Origin: JAHFOW01 sp964370795
Lineage (GTDB): Bacteria > Planctomycetota > Brocadiia > Brocadiales > Brocadiaceae
Direction: 5' to 3'
Assembly (NCBI GenBank): GCA_964370795.1
Contig: CAYJME010000103.1
Location: 1 to 10,990, forward strand
DNA: 10,990 bases
The notes below the pieces were generated by a model. The model was not told the origin of the DNA. It worked only from the letters and a program-made list of their open reading frames with translations, and searched no databases. Both the position numbers and the translations under genes were made by a program. Numbering within the stretch: the first letter of the stretch is position 1; each line of letters starts with the position of its first letter. Below are positions 1 through 7,868 of the stretch, one piece after another.

Positions 1-429
1 AAGGAAGACAGGGAGTCATTAATCAAAGGTTTAAAGGATGGGACAATCGACGTCATCGCTACCGATCATGCCCCCCACACCCACGATGATATTAAAAAGG
101 GTTCGTCGGGTTTTGTAGGACTCGAAACGGCGCTTGGTGTTATTCTGACGAAGCTTGTGCATCCCGGTATCCTGTCGTTGAAAGAAATCGTCCAGAAAAT
201 GTCAACCAACCCGGCGCGGATATTTAAGGTCAATGGAGGAAGCTTTGCCGTGGGTCTGCCCGCAGATATTGTGGTCGTCGATCTCAATAAAGAATGGACG
301 GTAGAAGTAAACAAATTCGAATCCAAGGCCAGAAACTGCCCTTTCCAGGGGTGGAAGTTGAAAGGACAGGTCGTTGCCACCCTTGTTGGTGGAAAAGTAG
401 TTGTTGATAACGGACAGATGGCATGTTAA
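1..429 (+). CDS. pyrC: Dihydroorotase, C-terminal part (5' end outside window)
   Basis: The frame is open from base 1 and ends with TAA at 427-429, so the N-terminal two thirds lie upstream of the window. The visible 142 residues start KEDRESLIKGLKDGTIDVIATDHAPH. The TDHAPH motif is the signature of class I dihydroorotases; its aspartate is the catalytic base in that family. The later segment (NPARIF, GLPADIVVVDLN, then FQGWKLKGQVVATLVGGKVV) is the usual beta-sandwich end of cyclic amidohydrolases. The enzyme interconverts N-carbamoyl-aspartate and dihydroorotate in de novo pyrimidine synthesis, in the cytoplasm. The metal-binding HxH motif would lie upstream and cannot be checked, so an inactive PyrC-like paralogue (PyrC') is not excluded, although the intact TDHAPH favours an active enzyme. 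It overlaps the next gene by 7 bp, which suggests one transcript. Confidence 0.93.
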   Translation, partial: KEDRESLIKGLKDGTIDVIATDHAPHTHDDIKKGSSGFVGLETALGVILTKLVHPGILSLKEIVQKMSTNPARIFKVNGGSFAVGLPADIVVVDLNKEWTVEVNKFESKARNCPFQGWKLKGQVVATLVGGKVVVDNGQMAC

Positions 430-1097
430 TCATTATTGACGGTTACAATTTTATATTTACGGTATCCGAACTGGAGAAGTATGTTGGAATAAACCGTATC
501 GAGCCTGTACGGGACCATGTGATATCATTACTTTCACAATATAGAGAAAAGAAGCATTATGATGTAATCCTTGTGTTTGATGGTAATCAAACCGGCTCCA
601 TCTTTCCCAAAAAACAAATCTGTTCAGGTATTATAGTAATTTATTCAAAATCAGGCATAAGTGCGGATACCGAGATAAAAAATATCACCAATCTCTGCCA
701 GAACCCGCAGGATGTGCGTATTGTAACCTATGACAACGATATTAAAAGACATGTCAAAAAATGCGGCTGTCAGGTTATCGAACCAAAGGTTCTGTATAAT
801 GAGATTGTGATGATTCTGACTCAAGATAAGAAAAAATCAGACGAACCAGAGAGTAAACAACGTGGTACATCAGAACACGATGCGCAATACTGGAAGGACG
901 TCTTTAAGAACATCCCCGTCGAAGAATCAAAACCCGACGCAAAAAATACTACCATTCCCTCCGCAAAGAAGGAGAAAAAGAAATCATCCAAAATCCATGA
1001 TGAACCAATGTATAAATATAAGGGACCGCCTCCTGATGAAGTACAATACTGGGTTCGTTTTTTTACAGAAAGGGAAAAGGATGCGTTGCAGGATTAA
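423..1097 (+). CDS. NYN-domain (YacP-like) putative ribonuclease with duplicated C-terminal QYW motif
   Basis: This 224-residue protein begins MLIIIDGYNFIF, the hallmark start of NYN/YacP proteins, a PIN-like nuclease fold in which the early Asp (D6) helps bind metal. VILVFDGNQ and IVTYDNDIKRHV follow as the second and third acidic strands, so the nuclease domain covers about residues 1-135. YacP relatives include the ribosome-associated mRNA endonuclease Rae1 of Bacillus, so RNA cleavage is the likely activity; the substrate is unknown. After the domain comes a Lys/Glu/Pro-rich linker (about 136-200) holding two copies of a short motif: HDAQYWKDVF with Q155-Y156-W157, and DEVQYWVRFF with Q208-Y209-W210. 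These look like a repeated peptide or docking motif. The ATG lies 7 bp inside the dihydroorotase end, so translational coupling is likely, and the 3' end overlaps the VanZ gene by 17 bp. Confidence 0.82.
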   Translation: MLIIIDGYNFIFTVSELEKYVGINRIEPVRDHVISLLSQYREKKHYDVILVFDGNQTGSIFPKKQICSGIIVIYSKSGISADTEIKNITNLCQNPQDVRIVTYDNDIKRHVKKCGCQVIEPKVLYNEIVMILTQDKKKSDEPESKQRGTSEHDAQYWKDVFKNIPVEESKPDAKNTTIPSAKKEKKKSSKIHDEPMYKYKGPPPDEVQYWVRFFTEREKDALQD

Positions 1098-1500
1098 GGT
1101 ACACTGGATTCTTAAATATATTATAACACTTCTCTATGCCTGTGCTATATTTGCCGTATCCTCGGAAGACACCTCTTCAGTCCCTATGCCGCCACACATC
1201 GACAAGCTCATTCACCTTGGTGTATTTAGTATATTATGTTCCTTGATATGCTGGTCGCTTTCCTCCGTGCAGATTGGGAAAAAAAGTATATATAAGATTA
1301 TCCTGGCAATTGTCATTACTTCCCTCTATGCTGGATCTGATGAATTCCATCAGTTATTTACACCCCACCGTTCAGTAGAGGTGCTCGACTGGGCGGCAGA
1401 TACTGTTGGCGCTCTCGTTGCGGGATTTTTGTGGTATCTGTTGGTAAACAAACGACAAACAAGAGAAGCAGTTTCTACTCTCAAACACAATACCAAATGA
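1081..1500 (+). CDS. VanZ-like membrane protein
   Basis: This 139-residue protein has about four hydrophobic segments (roughly residues 9-25, 41-59, 66-84, 104-122). It carries the two conserved VanZ-family blocks: DKLIHLGVFSILC, and DEFHQLFTPHRSVEVLDWAADTVGALVAG. Members are small integral inner-membrane proteins. VanZ itself gives low-level teicoplanin resistance in enterococci, but most relatives in unrelated bacteria have no proven role, so no resistance claim is made here. I chose ATG 1081 because translation from the upstream ATG at 862 would read about 73 residues in another frame of the NYN gene with no family similarity, and because a purine-rich AAAGGG sits just before 1081. The gene overlaps the NYN gene by 17 bp and is probably cotranscribed with it. 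Confidence 0.87.
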   Translation: MRCRIKVHWILKYIITLLYACAIFAVSSEDTSSVPMPPHIDKLIHLGVFSILCSLICWSLSSVQIGKKSIYKIILAIVITSLYAGSDEFHQLFTPHRSVEVLDWAADTVGALVAGFLWYLLVNKRQTREAVSTLKHNTK

Positions 1501-1534
1501 AGAGTAAACATAAAAAAGCGACTGGTTTATTTGC

Positions 1535-1539
1535 AGGAG
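1535..1539 (+). promoter_or_regulatory. Ribosome binding site fixing the methyltransferase start
   Basis: AGGAG at 1535-1539 lies five bases before ATG 1545. The two upstream in-frame ATGs (1431, and 1497 overlapping the VanZ stop as ATGA) lack any comparable purine block, so 1545 is preferred. Confidence 0.75.
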
Positions 1540-1544
1540 AAAAT

Positions 1545-2486
1545 ATGCCAGAGAAAAGCATTAGGAACACAAAAATTAAGCATGATCTGAAAAATGCACA
1601 GCCCTGCAGTGTGCCAGAAAACCCTTTAGAGTTTTATGTTTCTGAGGAAGCGGCCACATACGCAAAGGATAAACCTTTTACGGTTTTTTATGACGATCCG
1701 GTACATTCAGTAAGGTTGCTCAAGGGCGACTGTATTGCCATATTAAATCAGGCCAGGGAAAACAGCGTTGATATGATCTTTGCCGATCCCCCATATTTTC
1801 TTTCAAACGGAGGAATTACCTGCCACGCCGGTAAAATGGTTTCGGTAAATAAGGGGAAATGGGATAAATCAAGGGGGGTGGAAGAAAATCATAAATTTAC
1901 CCTCGAATGGTTGAAGGCGTGCCAGCGTGTTTTAAAGCCGAATGGCACTATCTGGGTTTCGGGGACAACACACATTATTCATTCAGTCGGATATGCTATG
2001 CAAGAACTTGGATTTAAGATACTCAATGATATTGTCTGGTATAAACGCAATGCCCCGCCAAATCTTTCATGCAGATATTTTACCCATTCAACAGAAACAG
2101 TTCTTTGGGCTGCAAAGAATGAAAAAAGTAAACATCATTTTGATTATCCGTTAATGAAGAAAATAAACAATGGCAAACAGATGCGTAATATTTGGGAAAT
2201 TTCGGCACCTCCATCTGAAGAAAAAAAATTTGGGAAACATCCAACACAGAAACCTGTGGCTCTTTTAAATAGAGTCATTCTTGCCTCTACAAAAGAAGGA
2301 GATTTAGTGTTGGACCCATTTTGTGGAAGTTCGACAACAGGTATTGCGGCGGTTTTACTTAACAGAAAATATGTAGGAATTGATTTAGAGGATGAATATC
2401 TCGATGTATCAGTAAAAAGATTGAAAAGTATTCTAGGCGATAGTGTGATTAACCAATTTTCATATTCGAAAGTTGCTGCCCAATAA
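1545..2486 (+). CDS. Beta-class DNA methyltransferase (probable N6-adenine) of a type II restriction-modification system
   Basis: From ATG 1545 the product is 313 residues. Catalytic motif IV reads ADPPYF (DPPY at 81-84). The S-adenosylmethionine-binding motif I reads DPFCGSSTTG (257-266), followed by YVGIDLEDEYLDVSVKRL. Motif IV before motif I, with the target-recognition region between them, defines the beta class. DPPY is typical of N6-adenine enzymes, although N4-cytosine activity cannot be excluded. Segments such as NLSCRYFTHSTETVLWA and HPTQKP are shared by many PF01555-type methylases, including DpnA-like enzymes; the target sequence cannot be read from this. The enzyme would methylate its site and protect host DNA from the nuclease encoded 20 bp downstream. 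The first ~45 residues look unstructured and may be poorly conserved. The longer frame from 1431 overlaps the VanZ gene and is less likely. Confidence 0.92.
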   Translation: MPEKSIRNTKIKHDLKNAQPCSVPENPLEFYVSEEAATYAKDKPFTVFYDDPVHSVRLLKGDCIAILNQARENSVDMIFADPPYFLSNGGITCHAGKMVSVNKGKWDKSRGVEENHKFTLEWLKACQRVLKPNGTIWVSGTTHIIHSVGYAMQELGFKILNDIVWYKRNAPPNLSCRYFTHSTETVLWAAKNEKSKHHFDYPLMKKINNGKQMRNIWEISAPPSEEKKFGKHPTQKPVALLNRVILASTKEGDLVLDPFCGSSTTGIAAVLLNRKYVGIDLEDEYLDVSVKRLKSILGDSVINQFSYSKVAAQ

Positions 2487-2495
2487 ATTTTTTGG

Positions 2496-2501
2496 TAGGA
2501 G
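2496..2501 (+). promoter_or_regulatory. Ribosome binding site of the nuclease gene (GTG start)
   Basis: TAGGAG at 2496-2501 stands five bases before GTG 2507. This favours GTG 2507 over TTG 2492, which would place the Shine-Dalgarno sequence inside the coding region and has none before it. Confidence 0.7.
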
Positions 2502-2506
2502 ATGAT

Positions 2507-3001
2507 GTGGTAAAAAAACAAGGGGAACTGGCAAATGTTTCAGGCAGCACCTTGGAACAGACAGTAAAAACAGTATTCCAGAATAAAGAGTTTGAAATTA
2601 TTAGCCACAGGGAATGGAGCGCACATCCTGAAAGATATGGAAAAGAATTACTTCTCACAAATGTTCCCTTTACTACGATATATAAACACAAAGGATACAC
2701 AGAATTTTTGGCAAAGTCAGAAAAATATGATTTTGAAATCAGGATTGAATGTAAATGGCAACAATCTGGCGGTTCTGTAGATGAAAAGCTTCCATACTTA
2801 TATCTCAACACGATAGAGGCAATGCCTGAAAATAATATTGTAATCATTATCGATGGGAAGGGTTTCAAAAAAGGAGCAATACCTTGGCTAAAAGAAGCTG
2901 TTCAACAAAAAAAGTATACAGATTCACATAATCGTAATAAGTCTATAGAGGTACTTACTATATCCGAGTTTATTACCTGGGCAAATAAAGTCTTACGGTA
3001 A
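2507..3001 (+). CDS. Small PD-(D/E)XK-type restriction endonuclease, partner of the upstream methyltransferase
   Basis: The GTG start gives 164 residues. The core reads YDFEIRIECKWQ: E81-x-K83 fits the catalytic (D/E)xK strand of the PD-(D/E)XK nuclease fold, and D75 is a candidate for the upstream acidic residue. The following GGSVDEKLPYLYLN, a central strand NNIVIIIDGKGFKKGAIPWLKE, and a C-terminal VLTISEFITWANKVL are consistent with a compact single-domain nuclease. Placement 20 bp after a DNA methyltransferase makes a type II restriction enzyme the best reading: it would cut unmethylated invading DNA at the site its partner protects. No separate control (C) protein gene is seen. The recognition site cannot be predicted. 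A repair or Vsr-like nuclease is a less likely alternative. Confidence 0.75.
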   Translation: MVKKQGELANVSGSTLEQTVKTVFQNKEFEIISHREWSAHPERYGKELLLTNVPFTTIYKHKGYTEFLAKSEKYDFEIRIECKWQQSGGSVDEKLPYLYLNTIEAMPENNIVIIIDGKGFKKGAIPWLKEAVQQKKYTDSHNRNKSIEVLTISEFITWANKVLR

Positions 3002-3140
3002 TTTAAAATATCAAAGCACCCTATAGGTAAAATAATGAAGTTGATGGAAAATATTATCTGCTCTGAATGGCAGATGTCATACACACTTATTAATAAAACT
3101 CTGCTCTCCACAGGACGACCGAATCTTTCAAAATATTTAT
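3002..3140. other. Short gap between the R-M module and the radical SAM gene
   Basis: The gap has no clear terminator or promoter. It contains a 37-codon open frame (ATG 3035 to TAA 3148) that overlaps the next gene by 8 bp. The frame has a weak AGG eight to nine bases upstream and no recognisable similarity, so it is noted here but not called as a gene. Confidence 0.4.
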
Positions 3141-6068
3141 ATGTTTAATATTAAATCCTACGATTGTCTCAAATCCTCTCAAGAGATCAGGCAGTGGTAC
3201 GAAAAGCATTACCATTTACTCTCGCTGGCAGGATTGTGGCTGAAGGGCGAAGAACCCAATACCATGGAACCCGCCTTGTTTGCTCAGGCGAAGGTGCGAT
3301 TTCTGATCTGCAGATTATCTACCTACCGTGATGTAACACCTTCCATTTCCCATTCGCTCGTAGCCCAGATTGCCCAGGAGGTTGAGGGTGTGTTTACCGA
3401 TTTTGCCTTTCTCCCCCCACCCAAAGATATGGAAGTAATGACTGCATCAAAGATTCCCCTCTGGGTAGGCACAACCACAAAAGAACCGCCATGCACATTT
3501 GATGTGCTGGGTATCAGCAATTCCTTCATCCTTGAATTGTTAAACCTGCCCAAATTATTACATTATTCAGGTATTCCACTCTTTAAGACTGAACGTATGA
3601 AACGTCCCGATGTCCCCCTGATTATCCTTGGGGGCGCCAGTGCGGCGGTCACCTCGGTATTACATGGCCCCATAAGAGAACAAGGATTTGAAGATAATTA
3701 TGGCCTTGTAGATGCCGTGTTTATTGGCGAGGGGGAATTTGCCATAAAGCAATTCCTGGAGATTGTGAAAAAAGGGAAATTGTCCGGTTGTAGTAAAACA
3801 GAAATCCTGCGTGAATGTCATGGAAAGGTGGATGGATTCTACGAGCCGGATAAATACGAGCATCGGTATAGAACGGTTGCACACAATATAAATCACCACA
3901 ATCACAATACTGCGCTGAATCCCTCAGAATCCTTCCTTGAAAAAGGGGGACTGTCTTTGGAAGAAAATAATGAACAACTTGATGCAGGTCTGGTAGAAAT
4001 TGTGCCGACAGAACCATACGTCGCGCATCCGGTAAAAAGCGCAGTTGTGTACGACCTTGACAAGGTGAGGACACTCGAATCAGGACCTCTCTGGTATGAA
4101 GCGGAAAATCTGGGTGTAGGAACTCTTCAGATTAGCAACGGATGCCCCTGTTTTTGTTCATTCTGCGCCGAAAGCTGGGAGCGGAAACCGTATCGAGAGC
4201 GATCGTTAGAAAAACTCCTGGAAGGGTTGAGAAAGGCAAAGGCGCACCAGGGACTTGACACGATCAATCTCCTGAGCTTTAATTTTAATACCCACGCAGA
4301 ACTCTATCCCCTGATCTTATCTTTCTATAAAGAAATAGCCAACATCAGTTTGAAAAGTCAGCGATTCGATCTCCTCTCAACAGACCGGTTCCTTGCGGAA
4401 GTACAGCAAATCATTGGAAAGACAACCGTAAGCTGCGGGATGGAAGGTATCAGTGAACGACTACGGAGGTGTCTGCACAAAAATCTTACCGAAGTACAAA
4501 TCTACACGGCATGTGAATTCTTGTTTGAAAGAGGTATTAGAGAACTAAAGGTTTTCCTCATCAACACAGGATTGGAACAGGACAATGATTTTCTGGAATT
4601 TGGAAATTTTGTAAAACGTCTGGCAGATTTAAAAAGTATGTCGGATAGCAAGGTACGCATCATTTTTAGTTTGACGCCTCTTTACTATCCGCCTCACACC
4701 CCCCTGCAATTTCACGGGTGTTTAACAGCTCAGGAAGACAACAAGTGGACAATCAGGGAAATTGAACGTATCTGCAAGTTTCATGGTATGGAATTCCGTG
4801 AAAGCGCTGCCCATGAAGAAACGTGGCTCATGCAATTACTGGCCATGGGCGATCGGCGATTAACCCCGGCCCTTATTCGTTCATCAATCACAGACGATTT
4901 TGTTTATTATAATGGTGTGCCAAAGCAGGTTGTAAGGAACTGGCGTGCCTCTTTAACGGAATTGGGGTTATCTGAAGAGCGCTATTTTTGCGACAAGGAA
5001 GAAGGCAGCGCATTCCCCTGGGACGACATCGATACGGGTATTTCAAAGAAATTTTTGTGGGATGAATACGAGCAATCAACCCGGTTTATGGAACGTGAAT
5101 ACTGCCTCGGCCGTCCTGACGTGGATGCGAACTGTCTTGGCTGCGGCGCATGTCCATCGGGCGCCCATATAAAAAAGATCACACATCACAAAATTTCCCC
5201 GCCATTCCTCCTCGAAGAACTCAATCGTATTACAACCATAAAACAAAAGAGAATGAGGGTGCGGACGGTTGTTGAAATTGATGCATCCATGCATTTAGTC
5301 CCGAAACGATTTATGGGAAATGCCATTGCCCGCGCACTCATGCTGGCAATGCCTGAAATAACGCCATATTATTATTCATTATCAGGACATTTAAGAGAAA
5401 TAGGGACAGACAAACCCGCAACAGACTTAACCTATGGCATCAACGTCTATGACCTTGTGTTTCTCTTAAACGATACAACAGAAGCGCACCTAAACCATGA
5501 AGCGCTTATGCAAAATACCGGACGTATACAACAGCATTGTCGGGGATTTCAAATTAAAGAATTCACCGACCCCCATAATCCTCTCGATGTGAAATATATC
5601 CTCTACCGGCTGTCTTTTGCCAAAATGTTTACCGCGCCTTATATAGAACAAAAATTGGGAGAATACCTCCACGCAAACTATGTCAAACATACCTTATTAA
5701 AAAGAGATGACAGAACGATATACAAGGTGGATGCAAAAAACAAAAAAAATGTGGTAATAATTTATGCAAGAATCGACAGGGCTAAGCCATGTGATGAATC
5801 AGAGGCAGCGTTCTCGATTGTGCTGGTTGCATCAACACGGTTTGACATCCACTCATTTCTCGAAGCCTGTTACGGATTTGAGCGGAGAAAGGAAATCGTT
5901 CTCACGAATATAGAAACCCTGGGATACTACGGAAAAAATCCTGTTGTACAAAAACACTTACGATGCAGTTCGTGCAACGATTATATACAGGAAACGGCTC
6001 TCTTCGGAGAGTCGTTAACAGAAAATCATTGCCTTACCTGCAGTGTAGATAAAAATAATGCAATGTAA
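3141..6068 (+). CDS. Large radical SAM protein with B12-binding-like N-terminus and DUF2344-like C-terminal region
   Basis: This 975-residue protein has several parts. Residues ~50-210 resemble the B12-binding-like domain of TIGR03960-type radical SAM proteins (FDVLGISNSFILELLNLPKLL, then PLIILGGASA, then VDAVFIGEGE), but no DxHxxG cobalamin-ligand motif is evident. The radical SAM domain starts at LQISNGCPCFCSFC, giving the [4Fe-4S] motif C335-x3-C339-x2-C342. A second cysteine group (C655, C665, C668, C671; CLGCGAC) may bind another cluster or zinc. From about residue 705, the MRVRTVVEIDASMHLVPKRFMGNAIARAL segment is reminiscent of the radical-SAM-linked DUF2344 domain, though divergent. 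The end holds CSSC (942-945) and CLTC (964-967), a zinc-ribbon-like pair. The substrate is unknown; relatives are often linked to RNA or ribosome modification, but that is not shown here. No strong Shine-Dalgarno precedes ATG 3141, and the frame upstream has no other ATG before its stop. Confidence 0.85.
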   Translation: MFNIKSYDCLKSSQEIRQWYEKHYHLLSLAGLWLKGEEPNTMEPALFAQAKVRFLICRLSTYRDVTPSISHSLVAQIAQEVEGVFTDFAFLPPPKDMEVMTASKIPLWVGTTTKEPPCTFDVLGISNSFILELLNLPKLLHYSGIPLFKTERMKRPDVPLIILGGASAAVTSVLHGPIREQGFEDNYGLVDAVFIGEGEFAIKQFLEIVKKGKLSGCSKTEILRECHGKVDGFYEPDKYEHRYRTVAHNINHHNHNTALNPSESFLEKGGLSLEENNEQLDAGLVEIVPTEPYVAHPVKSAVVYDLDKVRTLESGPLWYEAENLGVGTLQISNGCPCFCSFCAESWERKPYRERSLEKLLEGLRKAKAHQGLDTINLLSFNFNTHAELYPLILSFYKEIANISLKSQRFDLLSTDRFLAEVQQIIGKTTVSCGMEGISERLRRCLHKNLTEVQIYTACEFLFERGIRELKVFLINTGLEQDNDFLEFGNFVKRLADLKSMSDSKVRIIFSLTPLYYPPHTPLQFHGCLTAQEDNKWTIREIERICKFHGMEFRESAAHEETWLMQLLAMGDRRLTPALIRSSITDDFVYYNGVPKQVVRNWRASLTELGLSEERYFCDKEEGSAFPWDDIDTGISKKFLWDEYEQSTRFMEREYCLGRPDVDANCLGCGACPSGAHIKKITHHKISPPFLLEELNRITTIKQKRMRVRTVVEIDASMHLVPKRFMGNAIARALMLAMPEITPYYYSLSGHLREIGTDKPATDLTYGINVYDLVFLLNDTTEAHLNHEALMQNTGRIQQHCRGFQIKEFTDPHNPLDVKYILYRLSFAKMFTAPYIEQKLGEYLHANYVKHTLLKRDDRTIYKVDAKNKKNVVIIYARIDRAKPCDESEAAFSIVLVASTRFDIHSFLEACYGFERRKEIVLTNIETLGYYGKNPVVQKHLRCSSCNDYIQETALFGESLTENHCLTCSVDKNNAM

Positions 6069-6128
6069 ATTTGTTACAGGGTTTCATGTTCTGCATGCGC
6101 AACGATGGATTTTATTTTTTCGGAAATA

Positions 6129-6200
6129 TCGAACGCCGAATAAAGAATAAAATAAACTTCTATTCAATTCAATATTCGATGTTCTTTATTCGACATTCGA
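6129..6200 (-). terminator. Long hairpin between convergent genes, possible lysS terminator
   Basis: Arms 6129-6147 and 6182-6200 form a 19-bp stem around a 34-nt loop. Two positions mismatch as C-A on the + strand but become G-U wobble pairs in the minus-strand RNA, so the fold suits a transcript running out of lysS. The right arm continues into heptamer repeats (ATTCGAC twice, then ATTCGGC). There is no clean U tract, so a dispersed repeat rather than a classical terminator is possible. Confidence 0.4.
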
Positions 6201-6251
6201 CATTCGGCATTTATTGACCGCTTGTTATGGAACATGCTGATTCCAGATGTG

Positions 6252-7688
6252 TCATTGCCCCGTTGGTTTCAGGAGGGGGAAGAGGATGACTTCACGTATG
6301 GAGACGTTGTTGGTCAAGAGCATAATAAGTCTGTCCATCCCAATGCCAAGACCGCCTGCCGGGGGCATTCCGTATTTTAAGGCCGTCAGGAAGTCTTCGT
6401 CGATCTTTCCCGTAATATCGGCCTCTGTGCCAAGCTGTTCACGGAACCGCTTGTCTTGTTCAATGGCGTCGTTCAGCTCAGAATAAGAATTGGCTACTTC
6501 CATTGCTGAAATATATAACTCAAATCGCTGTGCAAAACGTGAATCGTATTCACAGGTCTTCGTTAGTGGACAAATGGAAGTAGGGTAATCAATCACAAAA
6601 GTAGGATTAATGAGGGCGTGTTCCACTACCTGTTCAAAGATATTGTTTGCCATGTTGTCCCTGTCCACACCCTTCGTTTCCAGCCCAAGTTCCTTTGACT
6701 TTTTAACCAGCCCTTCTTCGTCTTCAAAACGCACGCCGCCGAGTTCTTCTATAAGTTCACAAAAGGTGGCGCGTCGCCATGGAGGCGTCATGTCAATGGT
6801 TCTTTCTCCAAAAGGGATTACATATCCGCCGTAGAGTTCTTTTACCAGCGATGTGATCAGGCTCTCGGTAAGTTCCATCATACCATGGTAATCGCTGTAT
6901 GCCTGATAGAGTTCCATCATGGTAAATTCAGGATTATGCCGGGTGGAAATCCCTTCATTTCTGAAATTACGGTTGATTTCGTAGACACGCTCCATTCCGC
7001 CTACCAGCAGTCTCTTGAGATAGAGTTCGGGGGCAATCCGCAAATAGAGGTCTATATCGAGCGCATTGTGATGGGTGATAAATGGCCTTGCCACAGCGCC
7101 GCCAGGTATTGCCTGCATCATGGGTGTTTCGACCTCTACAAAGCCACGGTCATCCAGGAATTTTCTGATAGACTTCAATATCCTGATGCGTTTTTGAAAC
7201 GTATTCATGACATCAGGATTCGTAAACAAATCAACGTAACGCTGACGGTGGCGTAATTCAACATCCTTCAGTCCGTGCCATTTTTCAGGGGGCGTCAGAA
7301 GGGATTTCGTGAGCATGGTGAAATCTTCTGCATGAATGGTAATTTCTCCTGTTCGGGTCTTGAAAAGTGCACCTTCCACGCCTATAATATCGCCAAGGTC
7401 AAAGTGTTTAAATGTTTCAAATTTTTCGTGGCCGACGTTATCAAGTTTTATATATATCTGTATTTTTCCGGACCAGTCTTTTATATCGAGAAAGGCAGTC
7501 TTTCCGTGCGGTCTCATCGTTGAAATACGTCCGGCAGCCTTAACTTTTATGTCGTTTTGTTCAGGCACAAAGCTTTCTATTATTGATTGTATGGATTGGG
7601 TATTATCGTAGCGTTTCCCGTACGGATCGATCCCCTTTTCGCGTAATTTGTGGAGTTTATCAAGACGTTCTTGTTCGTATTTGTCCAT
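6252..7688 (-). CDS. lysS: Lysyl-tRNA synthetase, class II
   Basis: From ATG 7688 the product is 478 residues, close to the usual ~490-500. Residues ~50-130 form the OB-fold anticodon-binding domain (VKAAGRISTMRPHGKTAFLDIKD). The catalytic core shows class II motif 1 (FLDDRGFVEVETPM, 177-190), motif 2 (NFRNEGISTRHNPEF, 241-255) and motif 3 (GIGMDRL, 448-454), and ends with the typical SIREVILFPLLKP. The enzyme charges tRNA-Lys with lysine in the cytoplasm. The frame stays open to an ATG at 7766, but the 26 extra residues look nothing like LysS and run towards a repeat element. AGGA nine bases before 7688 supports the shorter form. The gene is alone on its strand and converges on the radical SAM gene. 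Confidence 0.97.
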   Translation of the reverse strand: MDKYEQERLDKLHKLREKGIDPYGKRYDNTQSIQSIIESFVPEQNDIKVKAAGRISTMRPHGKTAFLDIKDWSGKIQIYIKLDNVGHEKFETFKHFDLGDIIGVEGALFKTRTGEITIHAEDFTMLTKSLLTPPEKWHGLKDVELRHRQRYVDLFTNPDVMNTFQKRIRILKSIRKFLDDRGFVEVETPMMQAIPGGAVARPFITHHNALDIDLYLRIAPELYLKRLLVGGMERVYEINRNFRNEGISTRHNPEFTMMELYQAYSDYHGMMELTESLITSLVKELYGGYVIPFGERTIDMTPPWRRATFCELIEELGGVRFEDEEGLVKKSKELGLETKGVDRDNMANNIFEQVVEHALINPTFVIDYPTSICPLTKTCEYDSRFAQRFELYISAMEVANSYSELNDAIEQDKRFREQLGTEADITGKIDEDFLTALKYGMPPAGGLGIGMDRLIMLLTNNVSIREVILFPLLKPTGQ

Positions 7689-7762
7689 GTACTTGTATCC
7701 TGAAAATGTAAGATTGACTTCCAATAATGGTAACAGTTTACGCGTACCGTTTAATGGCAGAG

Positions 7763-7836
7763 ACAACCCTCTGAATCCCCCTTTACTAAGGGGGACTTAA
7801 CGAAATCCCCCTTAGAAAAGGGGGCAAGGGGGTTGT
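7763..7836. repeat. Two-hairpin inverted-repeat element upstream of lysS
   Basis: Two adjacent C/G-block hairpins, 7776-7795 (8-bp stem, TACT loop) and 7806-7824 (stem CCCCCTT/AAGGGGG at 7807-7824, AGAA loop), are enclosed by an outer inverted repeat ACAACCC (7763-7769) / GGGTTGT (7830-7836). Similar CCCCCTTT...AAGGGGG units are scattered between genes in many environmental bacteria, so this is most likely a small non-autonomous repeat. It lies about 75 bp upstream of the lysS start and would be transcribed or would shape the lysS promoter region. Confidence 0.7.
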
Positions 7837-7868
7837 AATTCTGCATTTATTGCGAGTTAGCTGAACTG

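Noticed and set aside
862..1080. Upstream ATG extending the VanZ frame by 73 residues
   Set aside because: The extension lies wholly inside the NYN gene in another frame, is basic and unlike VanZ, while ATG 1081 gives a normal-length protein.
1081..1500. Glycopeptide resistance function from VanZ similarity
   Set aside because: No other van genes are present and VanZ-like proteins are widespread without this role.
1431..1544. Longer methyltransferase start
   Set aside because: It overlaps the VanZ gene and lacks a ribosome binding site; AGGAG before ATG 1545 is much stronger.
7689..7766. Longer lysS start at ATG 7766
   Set aside because: The 26 extra residues do not resemble LysS and run towards the repeat element; ATG 7688 has AGGA upstream.
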